A DNA stretch of 6,391 bases. It comes from Candidatus Cloacimonadota bacterium (GTDB lineage Bacteria > Cloacimonadota > Cloacimonadia > Cloacimonadales > Cloacimonadaceae). The stretch spans positions 1 through 6,391 of the forward strand of contig JAQUJJ010000173.1 in NCBI GenBank assembly GCA_028681035.1. Direction: 5' to 3'. Both the position numbers and the translations under genes were made by a program. Position 1 is the stretch's first letter, and every line of letters starts with the position of its first letter. The notes below the pieces were generated by a model that did not search any database, was not told where the DNA came from, and saw nothing but the letters and a program-made list of their open reading frames with translations. Shown here in pieces: positions 1 through 3,914 of the stretch.

Positions 1-87
1 CTCGTCGCTATAGTATGCTACAGAACCTGGTAGTTCTCTAATTACCTTACGAAACTCCTCAACGGCTTCTACTACTTTTGTATACAT
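1..87 (-). CDS. Hypothetical protein, N-terminal fragment (runs off the left edge)
   Basis: An ATG at 85-87 opens a reading frame of 29 codons that stays open to the first base of the window. The visible residues begin MYTKVVEAVEEFRKVIREL and go on through PGSVAYYSDE, which looks like an amphipathic helix followed by a turn. A strong GGGAGG ribosome binding site lies 7 bases upstream of the ATG, which makes the start credible. The gene follows the 43-residue cysteine protein by only 14 bases, so it is probably in the same transcript. Too little is visible to name a family. Confidence 0.7.
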   Translation of the reverse strand, partial: MYTKVVEAVEEFRKVIRELPGSVAYYSDE

Positions 88-101
88 TATTAATCCTCCC
101 T

Positions 102-233
102 TTAATTATGCTTGCTGTAGTATTTAACACAGCAGCCTCTGTATAATTTTGGTTTAAATAAAGCAATTTTACATTTCTTAAACTTTCTGTCGAATGCACC
201 ACAAAGTGGACACTCTGTGTACCATAGTTGCAT
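102..233 (-). CDS. 43-residue cysteine-rich protein, probable zinc knuckle
   Basis: This short gene starts at an ATG (231-233) with AGGAGG placed 6 bases upstream and ends at a TAA at 102-104. The protein begins MQLWYTECPLCG and is very basic. It has a CxxC pair at Cys8 and Cys11, then Cys21 and an adjacent Cys34-Cys35, the arrangement of a one-metal zinc knuckle. It lies between two other small genes: the AGGAGG site sits just after the stop codon of the upstream 65-residue gene, which suggests coupled translation. Metal binding is inferred from the cysteine spacing. I do not recognise a family or function, though a host-interaction or nucleic-acid-binding role would fit. Confidence 0.75.
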   Translation of the reverse strand: MQLWYTECPLCGAFDRKFKKCKIALFKPKLYRGCCVKYYSKHN

Positions 234-243
234 AACTCACCTC

Positions 244-441
244 CTACGTCATCGTAAAACTATATTTAACATGCTTAGGTAGCTTGCGATACGCGTTACC
301 ATTAGGAATATCCGACGTTAGTCGCACCATACTCTCTAAGTCATGCTTACGAAACCTAACACCAATAACCATCTCGTCTTTGAATAGCTTGTTAAGCCAC
401 CTACGATACTTACGATCAGCTGTACTTCCAGGTACTTTCAT
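244..441 (-). CDS. 65-residue basic hypothetical protein
   Basis: The frame starts at an ATG (439-441) with TAAGGAGGT close upstream. It encodes a 65-residue soluble protein rich in Lys and Arg (for example RKYRRWLNKLFKDE near residues 10-23 and VRFRKHD near 28-34). There is no membrane segment or cysteine. The basic character would suit RNA, DNA or ribosome contact, but that is only inference. The gene begins immediately after the terminator that closes the permease gene. The U-tract of that terminator runs into this gene's ribosome binding site, so no separate promoter fits between them and expression probably depends on read-through. No family recognised. Confidence 0.75.
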   Translation of the reverse strand: MKVPGSTADRKYRRWLNKLFKDEMVIGVRFRKHDLESMVRLTSDIPNGNAYRKLPKHVKYSFTMT

Positions 442-450
442 ATATACCTC

Positions 451-480
451 CTTAAAAAGAAAGAGAGCCCGAAGGCTCTC
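451..480 (-). terminator. Rho-independent terminator after the permease gene
   Basis: Read on the minus strand, GAGAGCC (480-474), a TTCG tetraloop and GGCTCTC (469-463) form a perfect 7-bp stem closed as C(UUCG)G, the especially stable tetraloop. It is followed by TTTCTTTTT. It lies 3 bases after the TAA of the permease gene (484-486). The U-rich tail merges into the TAAGGAGGT site of the next gene. Confidence 0.93.
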
Positions 481-483
481 AGT

Positions 484-1473
484 TTAAAACAGCACCAGTA
501 CTCCGTAACCTATTAGAATGATAGATAGCGCCACGAGTGGCAGTAGAAACATTCCAACAGGTGTTTTGAAGTATGACTTGGCAATAGCTACACAATCATG
601 TGATGGGCTCATCATGTATCCAGCAAATTCTACTAGGTAGAACAGTGGTAGATACTTTAGTCCAACTACCTTAACGATAGCACCGCATACAGCTGCGTAT
701 TTAGCACTTGAACCCATAGCAAACGCCATAAGGAACGATAATGCGGCTATTGCTGTTATAGCTTGTGCGTTAATATAAGGGGTTAAGTACACCATTAGCA
801 CTGCTTGCTTTGAACCTATAATGTTACCTAGCGCTATTGCGATAGCTGCAAATACTAGTACTTTCCAGTCAATCCAGCTACGTTTAAAGCTACGATGTGA
901 AGCAAGTAACCCCAGTGCATAAGCTCCAAATATATAAGTAGTGTAAATTGGGAAAATGGATGCTACTATAATCGCACCAAACAGTCCTAGGACGCTCCAT
1001 ATGCCACTAGAATCTGAGTTAGATACCTTTGTTAGGGTAATCTCTTCCTCACTCACAAACGAGAATATGTAAGCTACAGAGACTGTTACCATTAATAACG
1101 CTGGTACCCACATAACGGAGATAAACTGTGTAAATGTAATTCCTAGTATACCACACACGATAATAATCGCTTTTTCCATTGGAGACCACAAGTAATAGTG
1201 ATGTGCAGATAAGTGGGCGATAATACCCATCTTCTGGTTGTTACGTGTCTTATCCTGTACACTGTCTAGTATGCCACATGTGAAGCATATCCGCCCTGGA
1301 ACAGGGATTACACCGAAGATAACCGATAGTATTGCTACTAACCCACGTTTGGACTTAACGTGCTTACTGAGGAAGGAGTAGACGCTGACCACAGCGCCTG
1401 AATCTCGTAGTACACCAGATATTACCATTACAATGCATAAAAGTATGAGGATATTAAGAATTGATGCTAGCAT
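484..1473 (-). CDS. DUF401-like polytopic membrane protein, putative permease
   Basis: A 329-residue, highly hydrophobic protein with roughly nine to eleven membrane segments. Motif spacing matches what I know of the DUF401 family of bacterial and archaeal integral membrane proteins, relatives of anion permeases. A proline/glycine-rich motif IPVPGRICFTCGILDS lies near residues 56-71. A second motif, LSAHHYYLWSPMEKAIII, is near 88-105. A Gly-Ser-Ser segment FAMGSSAKYAAVCGAIV is near 251-267. A conserved-looking SPSHDCVAIAKSYFKTPVG is near 289-307. The length is a little under the 400 or so residues I would expect for the family. The ATG overlaps the stop region of the upstream 76-residue gene by 7 bases, so translation is likely coupled. 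The gene ends at a strong terminator. A transporter in a phage is unusual; it could be an auxiliary metabolic gene. The substrate cannot be told from sequence, and the family call is by motif memory, not a search. Confidence 0.7.
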   Translation of the reverse strand: MLASILNILILLCIVMVISGVLRDSGAVVSVYSFLSKHVKSKRGLVAILSVIFGVIPVPGRICFTCGILDSVQDKTRNNQKMGIIAHLSAHHYYLWSPMEKAIIIVCGILGITFTQFISVMWVPALLMVTVSVAYIFSFVSEEEITLTKVSNSDSSGIWSVLGLFGAIIVASIFPIYTTYIFGAYALGLLASHRSFKRSWIDWKVLVFAAIAIALGNIIGSKQAVLMVYLTPYINAQAITAIAALSFLMAFAMGSSAKYAAVCGAIVKVVGLKYLPLFYLVEFAGYMMSPSHDCVAIAKSYFKTPVGMFLLPLVALSIILIGYGVLVLF

Positions 1474-1697
1474 TTTGCACCTTCCTTAAGCGCTTTAAGC
1501 TCATTTAAGTAGTGCACGACTGACGAGTATTCTATGATACGTGCTTGTACGTGGCTAAAGCCCTCTGCATCACATGTGGCTTGCTTGTTAGGCTCGTCTG
1601 CCACTAGAATATCAATCTTTACTGTTCTCGCCTCTATGAGGCTCTCTAGGCTTAATAGTTCTCTACCTGGGCATACTGAGTTAATTTCTGTTTTCAT
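1467..1697 (-). CDS. 76-residue hypothetical protein coupled to the permease
   Basis: Starts at an ATG (1695-1697) with AGGAG 9 bases upstream and ends inside the start region of the permease gene (7-base overlap, the permease ATG lying within the last codons here). The protein is soluble, mixed charge, begins MKTEINSVCPGRELLSLESL and has a predicted helical C-terminal half (HVQARIIEYSSVVHYLNELK). Three cysteines (residues 9, 42 and 76) show no metal-site spacing. The overlap argues that the two products are made in a fixed ratio and may act together, for instance as a cytosolic partner of the membrane protein, but that is inference. No family recognised. Confidence 0.7.
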   Translation of the reverse strand: MKTEINSVCPGRELLSLESLIEARTVKIDILVADEPNKQATCDAEGFSHVQARIIEYSSVVHYLNELKALKEGAKC

Positions 1698-1750
1698 TTG
1701 GACACTCTCCTACTGTTTGCTACCACTGAACCATAGAACAACGGCGCGAT

Positions 1751-1770
1751 ATAAAAAGACGTGTACGTCT
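1751..1770 (-). terminator. Probable rho-independent terminator after the 82-residue membrane protein
   Basis: On the minus strand AGACG-TACA-CGTCT (1770-1757) forms a short 5-bp stem followed by TTTTTATAT. The first stem bases overlap the TAG stop codon of the 82-residue gene (1769-1771). The stem is short, so termination may be partial. Confidence 0.6.
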
Positions 1771-2017
1771 ATTTACCGATTTGATGTGTACACTTTGTGC
1801 ACGACTTACCTGACCATAGTGTCCATTTGTATACTTTGTACTCTTTATCTACGTAGTTGTGCTTGCAGTCTTCTTCTTTCCATAGCTGTGTTGTAAACTG
1901 TAAGCATAGTGTCATAAATACCAGCATTAACAACATTGGTAGACCTCTGAACATTGGGAGTAGCCATAGCGCTATTAGCCCTGATATAAAGTATCTCTTA
2001 GCTTTCTCTTTAAACAT
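1769..2017 (-). CDS. Small membrane protein with C-terminal zinc-knuckle-like tail
   Basis: An 82-residue protein starting at an ATG (2015-2017) with a strong AAGGAGGTG site upstream. The N-terminal half holds one or two hydrophobic segments, about residues 9-22 and 26-44. The C-terminal half carries Cys51-Lys-His53 and, about 20 residues later, Cys73-x-x-Cys76 with His78 nearby. A CxH...CxxC arrangement is a plausible zinc site on the soluble side of the membrane. This tail resembles short zinc modules common in small phage proteins. The start lies directly downstream of the terminator ending the tRNA array, so expression would come from read-through. Function is unknown. Confidence 0.75.
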   Translation of the reverse strand: MFKEKAKRYFISGLIALWLLPMFRGLPMLLMLVFMTLCLQFTTQLWKEEDCKHNYVDKEYKVYKWTLWSGKSCTKCTHQIGK

Positions 2018-2028
2018 ACTACACCTCC

Positions 2029-2061
2029 TTAATAAGAAAGACGACTACTCGCGTAATCGTC
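2029..2061 (-). terminator. Rho-independent terminator of the tRNA array
   Basis: On the minus strand GACGATTAC (2061-2053), a GCGA loop (GNRA type) and GTAGTCGTC (2048-2040) form a 9-bp stem with one G-U pair, followed by TTTCTTATT. It stands 15 bases beyond the 3' end of the last tRNA (Arg). The tail reads straight into the AAGGAGG site of the next gene. Confidence 0.88.
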
Positions 2062-2076
2062 ATAGGTTGTTTAATA

Positions 2077-2153
2077 TGGTACTCCTAGCTGGACTTGAAC
2101 CAGCGACGCACGGGTTAGAAACCCGATGCTCTATCCAACTGAGCTATAGAAGT
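2077..2153 (-). tRNA. tRNA-Arg (anticodon TCT)
   Basis: A complete 77-nt cloverleaf. Acceptor strands ACTTCTA and TAGGAGT pair with one U-G wobble; the discriminator is A and CCA is encoded at 2077-2079. The anticodon loop TTTCTAA gives TCT, reading AGA. The T-arm GCTGG-TTCAAGT-CCAGC is canonical. The top pair of the anticodon stem (27-43) is a T-T mismatch. Last tRNA of the array, followed by the terminator at 2040-2061. Confidence 0.96.
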
Positions 2154-2156
2154 ATT

Positions 2157-2233
2157 TGGTACCCACCCTCGGACTTGAACCGAGCCTGTACGGATTTTAA
2201 GTCCGCTATCTCTGCCAACTGGATTACGTGGGC
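2157..2233 (-). tRNA. tRNA-Leu (anticodon TAA), short class I form
   Basis: A 77-nt tRNA with anticodon loop CTTAAAA, hence anticodon TAA reading UUA. Discriminator A and CCA are encoded. The T-arm CTCGG-TTCAAGT-CCGAG is perfect. Two features are odd. The variable region is only about 5 nt (ACAGG), whereas bacterial leucine tRNAs normally have a long class II variable arm. The acceptor stem GCCCACG/GGTGGGT has a G-U first pair and a G-G mismatch at 7-66. I recall similar short UAA tRNAs in other phages, but could not check. Charging by LeuRS is therefore assumed from the anticodon only. Confidence 0.88.
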
Positions 2234-2235
2234 AT

Positions 2236-2312
2236 TGGTGTACTTGGATGGACTCGAACCATCGACCAATCGCTTAAAAGGCGACTACTCTAACCAGCTG
2301 AGTTACAAGTAC
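2236..2312 (-). tRNA. tRNA-Lys (anticodon TTT)
   Basis: A complete 77-nt cloverleaf with a perfect acceptor stem (GTACTTG/CAAGTAC), discriminator A and encoded CCA. The anticodon loop CTTTTAA gives TTT, reading AAA and AAG. The D-stem ACTC/GAGT and T-arm GATGG-TTCGAGT-CCATC are perfect. Only 2 bases separate it from the leucine tRNA, so maturation must involve processing of a common precursor. Confidence 0.97.
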
Positions 2313-2319
2313 GTAAGAA

Positions 2320-2393
2320 TGGTCCTCCTGGCTGGTAACGATCCAACGTCTATCGCTTATCAAGCGATTGCTCTACCATTGAGCTACAAGAGA
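2320..2393 (-). tRNA. tRNA-Ile (anticodon GAT), aberrant T-loop
   Basis: A 74-nt tRNA with anticodon loop TTGATAA (GAT, reading AUC/AUU) and stem ATCGC/GCGAT. The acceptor TCTCTTG/CAGGAGG pairs with U-G wobbles at 1-72 and 5-68. Discriminator A and CCA are encoded. Features known to matter to IleRS (A73, C4-G69, U12-A23, C29-G41) are present. The T-stem pairs (GTTGG/CCAGC), but the T-loop reads ATCGTTA instead of the usual TTCRANY, so the normal T54-A58 pair is lost. It may be functional with reduced stability or partly degenerate. Confidence 0.9.
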
Positions 2394-2396
2394 ATT

Positions 2397-2471
2397 TGGT
2401 GACACGTAGCAGAGTCGAACTGCTGACTTCTCCGTGAAAGGGAGACGGCTTGACCACTTGCCTAACGTGCC
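2397..2471 (-). tRNA. tRNA-Glu (anticodon TTC)
   Basis: A 75-nt cloverleaf. Acceptor strands GGCACGT and ACGTGTC pair with one G-U wobble; discriminator A and CCA are encoded. The anticodon loop CTTTCAC gives TTC, reading GAA/GAG, on a perfect TCTCC/GGAGA stem. The T-arm AGCAG-TTCGACT-CTGCT is perfect. It is separated from the glutamine tRNA by one base. Confidence 0.96.
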
Positions 2472-2472
2472 A

Positions 2473-2548
2473 TGGCAGGGGATATTGGATTTGAACCAAT
2501 GATGTCGGCGTCAAAGGCCGATGCCCTAGACCACTAGGCGAATCCCCA
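2473..2548 (-). tRNA. tRNA-Gln (anticodon TTG)
   Basis: A 76-nt cloverleaf with anticodon loop CTTTGAC (TTG, reading CAA/CAG) on a perfect TCGGC/GCCGA stem. Discriminator G and CCA are encoded. The acceptor stem TGGGGAT/ATCCCCT is perfect except for an unpaired U1-U72 at the end. A weak 1-72 pair and G73 are known glutamine identity features, so the mismatch is consistent with the assignment. The T-arm ATTGG-TTCAAAT-CCAAT is perfect. Confidence 0.96.
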
Positions 2549-2559
2549 ATAAAATATAT

Positions 2560-2636
2560 AATAACTCTGGTAAGGCGACACTCTTACATATAGCTCAAGG
2601 CTAGCAGGTTGCCAGTTCCTGTCGTCAGAGATTATT
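2560..2636 (-). ncRNA. Cloverleaf-like structured RNA of unknown function inside the tRNA array
   Basis: This is the only sizeable gap in the tRNA array and it is not a recognisable tRNA. Read on the minus strand, the ends pair as AATAA-(bulged T)-CTCTG with CAGAG-TTATT (2636-2626 with 2569-2560). Inside are three hairpins in tRNA order. CAGG/CCTG encloses a 9-nt loop containing GG, like a D-arm. TAGC/GCTA encloses CTTGA. GTAAG/CTTAC encloses an 8-nt loop and stacks directly on the outer stem, like a T-arm. That last loop also contains TGTCG, complementary to CGACA at 2624-2620, which would make a pseudoknot. No CCA or clear anticodon is seen. It lies 2 bases from tRNA-Asn and 11 from tRNA-Gln, so tRNA processing would release it. 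It may be a degenerate tRNA, or an analogue of the stable non-tRNA species in T4 tRNA clusters. Confidence 0.6.
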
Positions 2637-2638
2637 AA

Positions 2639-2714
2639 TGGCTGCTTCGACAGGCATCGAACCTGTAACCTTCTCCTTAACAGGGAGCTAAACGACCAAT
2701 CGTTCTGCGAAGCA
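2639..2714 (-). tRNA. tRNA-Asn (anticodon GTT)
   Basis: A 76-nt cloverleaf with a perfect acceptor stem TGCTTCG/CGAAGCA, discriminator G (typical of Asn) and encoded CCA. The anticodon loop CTGTTAA gives GTT, reading AAC/AAU. The first anticodon-stem pair is a G-A mismatch; the other four are Watson-Crick. The T-arm ACAGG-TTCGATG-CCTGT is perfect. The cloverleaf-like RNA follows it by 2 bases. Confidence 0.96.
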
Positions 2715-2717
2715 ATA

Positions 2718-2794
2718 TGGTTGCGGGTGTCAGACTTGAACTGACGATTTTCAGCTTATGAGGCTGGTGAGATGACCAACTTCTCTAACCCGCA
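2718..2794 (-). tRNA. tRNA-Met (anticodon CAT), probable elongator
   Basis: A 77-nt cloverleaf with anticodon loop CTCATAA (CAT). The acceptor stem TGCGGGT/ACCCGCA is fully paired, including T1-A72, so it lacks the unpaired C1-A72 of bacterial initiator tRNA; the anticodon stem also lacks the initiator's three G-C pairs. Discriminator A and CCA are encoded. Elongator methionine is the best call. A second CAT tRNA stands alone at 5029-5105 and may be the AUA-reading isoleucine type. Confidence 0.9.
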
Positions 2795-2797
2795 ATA

Positions 2798-2875
2798 TGG
2801 TCTGGATGGAAAGATTCGAACTTTCGACTTCTCCCTTCCAAGGGGAGCACTCTGACCATACTGAGCTACATCCAG
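2798..2875 (-). tRNA. tRNA-Pro (anticodon TGG)
   Basis: A 78-nt cloverleaf with perfect acceptor stem CTGGATG/CATCCAG beginning C1-G72, as usual for bacterial proline tRNAs, then discriminator A and encoded CCA. The anticodon loop CTTGGAA gives TGG on a perfect CTCCC/GGGAG stem. The T-arm GAAAG-TTCGAAT-CTTTC is perfect. Confidence 0.96.
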
Positions 2876-2883
2876 ATAAAGAA

Positions 2884-2958
2884 TGGCGCAACGTGGGGGA
2901 ATTGAACCCCCGACTCTACCGTGACAGGGTAGCATCTTGACCACTTGACCAACGCTGC
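2884..2958 (-). tRNA. tRNA-Asp (anticodon GTC)
   Basis: A 75-nt cloverleaf. The acceptor stem GCAGCGT/ACGTTGC has one G-U pair; discriminator G (typical of Asp) and CCA are encoded. The anticodon loop CTGTCAC gives GTC on a perfect CTACC/GGTAG stem. The T-arm GGGGG-TTCAATT-CCCCC is perfect. Confidence 0.96.
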
Positions 2959-2963
2959 ATTTG

Positions 2964-3039
2964 TGGCAAGTCCTCTACGAATCGAACGTAGTCAATAGCG
3001 GTTTTGGAGACCGCCGCCTTCCCATTTGGCTAAGGACCC
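2964..3039 (-). tRNA. tRNA-Trp (anticodon CCA)
   Basis: A 76-nt cloverleaf with anticodon loop CTCCAAA (CCA, reading UGG) on a perfect GCGGT/ACCGC stem. Discriminator G and CCA are encoded, as expected for Trp. The acceptor stem GGGTCCT/AGGACTT has G-U wobbles at its first two pairs. The T-arm CTACG-TTCGATT-CGTAG is perfect. Its 5' acceptor strand is identical to that of the CAT tRNA at 5029-5105. Confidence 0.96.
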
Positions 3040-3042
3040 GTT

Positions 3043-3118
3043 TGGTGGAAATGGGGAGAATCGAACTCCCGACCCTCTGCTTGCAAGGCAGATGCTCTCC
3101 CAACTGAGCTACATACCC
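3043..3118 (-). tRNA. tRNA-Ala (anticodon TGC)
   Basis: A 76-nt cloverleaf with anticodon loop CTTGCAA (TGC) on a perfect TCTGC/GCAGA stem. The acceptor stem GGGTATG/CATTTCC holds the G3-U70 wobble that defines alanine tRNAs, and has a T-T mismatch at 4-69. Discriminator A and CCA are encoded. The T-arm GGGAG-TTCGATT-CTCCC is perfect. Confidence 0.97.
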
Positions 3119-3119
3119 A

Positions 3120-3205
3120 TGGTGCGCCAGGATAGACTCGAACTATCGTTGTATCAATGTCACGGGTTTACAGCCCGCTTCCTTCGCCGCTAGGAACACT
3201 GACGC
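3120..3205 (-). tRNA. tRNA-Tyr (anticodon GTA), class II
   Basis: An 86-nt tRNA with a long variable region, as expected for bacterial tyrosine tRNA. The acceptor stem GCGTCAG/CTGGCGC has one U-G pair; discriminator A and CCA are encoded. The anticodon loop CTGTAAA gives GTA. The T-arm GATAG-TTCGAGT-CTATC is perfect. It is the first tRNA of the array, its 5' end only about 10 bases from the predicted transcription start. Confidence 0.96.
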
Positions 3206-3215
3206 GTTTAAGTGA

Positions 3216-3270
3216 TATACAGAGTATACTATACAGGAAAAAGTTTGTCAACACTTTATTTTAAAATAAT
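3216..3270 (-). promoter_or_regulatory. SigA/sigma-70-type promoter of the tRNA array
   Basis: On the minus strand a perfect -35 box TTGACA (3251-3246) and a -10 box TATACT (3228-3223) are separated by exactly 17 bases. The predicted start is near 3216, giving a leader of about 10 bases before tRNA-Tyr. Upstream of the -35 box lies an A/T block with the palindrome TTATTTTAAAATAA (3256-3269), suitable as an UP element; it overlaps the last codons of the preceding gene. No terminator separates that gene from this promoter. Near-consensus sequence implies strong use by the host RNA polymerase, probably early in infection. Confidence 0.9.
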
Positions 3271-3489
3271 TGAAAAATGTTCGGAAAGGAAGTCTATCGC
3301 TACAACAACAGCTATTGCCATCATGAAACCAAAACCTACGCCTACTTCATCACGGTCACTACGATTTAATCCTCTCACCATTATACACGCGCCTATTACG
3401 TATACTATGCGTGAGCTCGTGCTAGTATAACCACCAAATAATCCAATTATAGGTGTAAGAATACTAAATATCGTTAGTATCATGCTCAT
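3256..3489 (-). CDS. 77-residue small membrane protein
   Basis: The chosen start is the ATG at 3487-3489, with GGGGAG 7 bases upstream. A second ATG two codons later also has a well-placed GAGG, and a TTG five codons upstream is less likely. The protein begins MSMILTIFS and has three hydrophobic stretches, about residues 2-20, 27-40 and 50-68, with a charged RSDRDE linker near 43-48. It is the last gene of the operon that begins at 4962. Its 3' end overlaps the A/T-rich region of the tRNA promoter. No family recognised; a host-envelope target or accessory lysis role is possible but unsupported. Confidence 0.65.
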   Translation of the reverse strand: MSMILTIFSILTPIIGLFGGYTSTSSRIVYVIGACIMVRGLNRSDRDEVGVGFGFMMAIAVVVAIDFLSEHFSIILK

Positions 3490-3518
3490 AACCTCACTCC
3501 CCAAATAGCGTTTACACC

Positions 3519-3914
3519 CTAGGCTTCCACATTAGTCACACCGCCTTTAGGTCTCCATAGTGTTTTATCTAGCTCCTTAGCACATACAGCGCACGTAGTC
3601 TTGTAGCCCCTAGGGTCTAGCTTTGAACCCTTGGTCATTAGTACTTCTTTGCCTTCTGTGTCAGTCGCGTATAGGTTGAAATGACCACGGTTCTTTTGAT
3701 TGCAGCCCTGCCCTGAGTCTAAACCCATGTACGTACCTCGTATACCACATACGTGACATGATGTGCTTTCTCTGAATGTATCGTAGCGTAGGGACTTCAT
3801 TTTAACCGTTACGCCGTTGAACTCTTGATTGTTTTCCTCATCATTACTAAATGGCGTAGTTCTTTTCAATATGTTTACAGCTAAGTAGTTACCTCTTCTT
3901 ATATTACTTCCCAT
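3519..3914 (-). CDS. Zinc-binding protein with a degenerate HNH-like domain
   Basis: I place the start at the ATG at 3912-3914 (131 residues), because a strong AAGGAGG lies 9 bases upstream, inside the end of the previous gene. An in-frame ATG 30 bases earlier would translate that binding site as Arg-Arg-Arg and lacks its own. The domain order is Cys53-x-x-Cys56, HFNLY (78-82), LMTKGSKLDP (92-101), then Cys108-x-x-Cys111 and Lys114. This follows the HNH nuclease zinc fold (CxxC ... HfNLY ... lMTxDHixP ... CxxCNxxK). Here the catalytic Asp-His is replaced by Lys-Gly and the Asn of CxxCN by Ala. The likely reading is a zinc-binding domain descended from HNH nucleases without cleavage activity. 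The HNH comparison is from memory of the motif, not a search. Confidence 0.75.
   Translation of the reverse strand: MGSNIRRGNYLAVNILKRTTPFSNDEENNQEFNGVTVKMKSLRYDTFRESTSCHVCGIRGTYMGLDSGQGCNQKNRGHFNLYATDTEGKEVLMTKGSKLDPRGYKTTCAVCAKELDKTLWRPKGGVTNVEA

Noticed and set aside
284..487. Plus-strand open frame of 67 codons
   Set aside because: Shadow of the 65-residue gene and of the terminator at 463-480; no ribosome binding site.
1706..1740. tRNA-like stretch TATGGTTCAGTGGTAGC on the minus strand
   Set aside because: It resembles a D-arm, but there is no matching acceptor strand, anticodon arm or T-arm before the next gene's ribosome binding site. It could be a remnant but is too short to claim.
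1534..1896. Plus-strand open frame of 120 codons
   Set aside because: Lies opposite two well-supported minus-strand genes and the terminator at 1757-1770, has no ribosome binding site, and every other gene runs the other way.
1857..2402. Plus-strand open frame of 181 codons across the tRNA array
   Set aside because: It is the antisense of four tRNAs and part of a real minus-strand gene; its apparent repeats (GLEPAT, GLEPS) are just conserved T-arm sequence read in the wrong direction.
2756..2944. Minus-strand open frame of 62 codons
   Set aside because: It runs through tRNA-Pro and into its neighbours tRNA-Asp and tRNA-Met; no ribosome binding site, and the sequence is explained by the tRNAs.
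2040..3205. CRISPR-like array
   Set aside because: The regular units of about 80 bases are tRNAs, whose shared T-arms give the look of repeats; there are no identical repeats with unique spacers.
3381..3386. TATAAT on the minus strand inside the 77-residue gene
   Set aside because: No -35 box at the right distance (the hexamer there reads ATAGTA) and it lies within a coding region.
3212..3430. Plus-strand open frame of 72 codons
   Set aside because: Covers the tRNA promoter and is antisense to the 77-residue membrane protein; no ribosome binding site.
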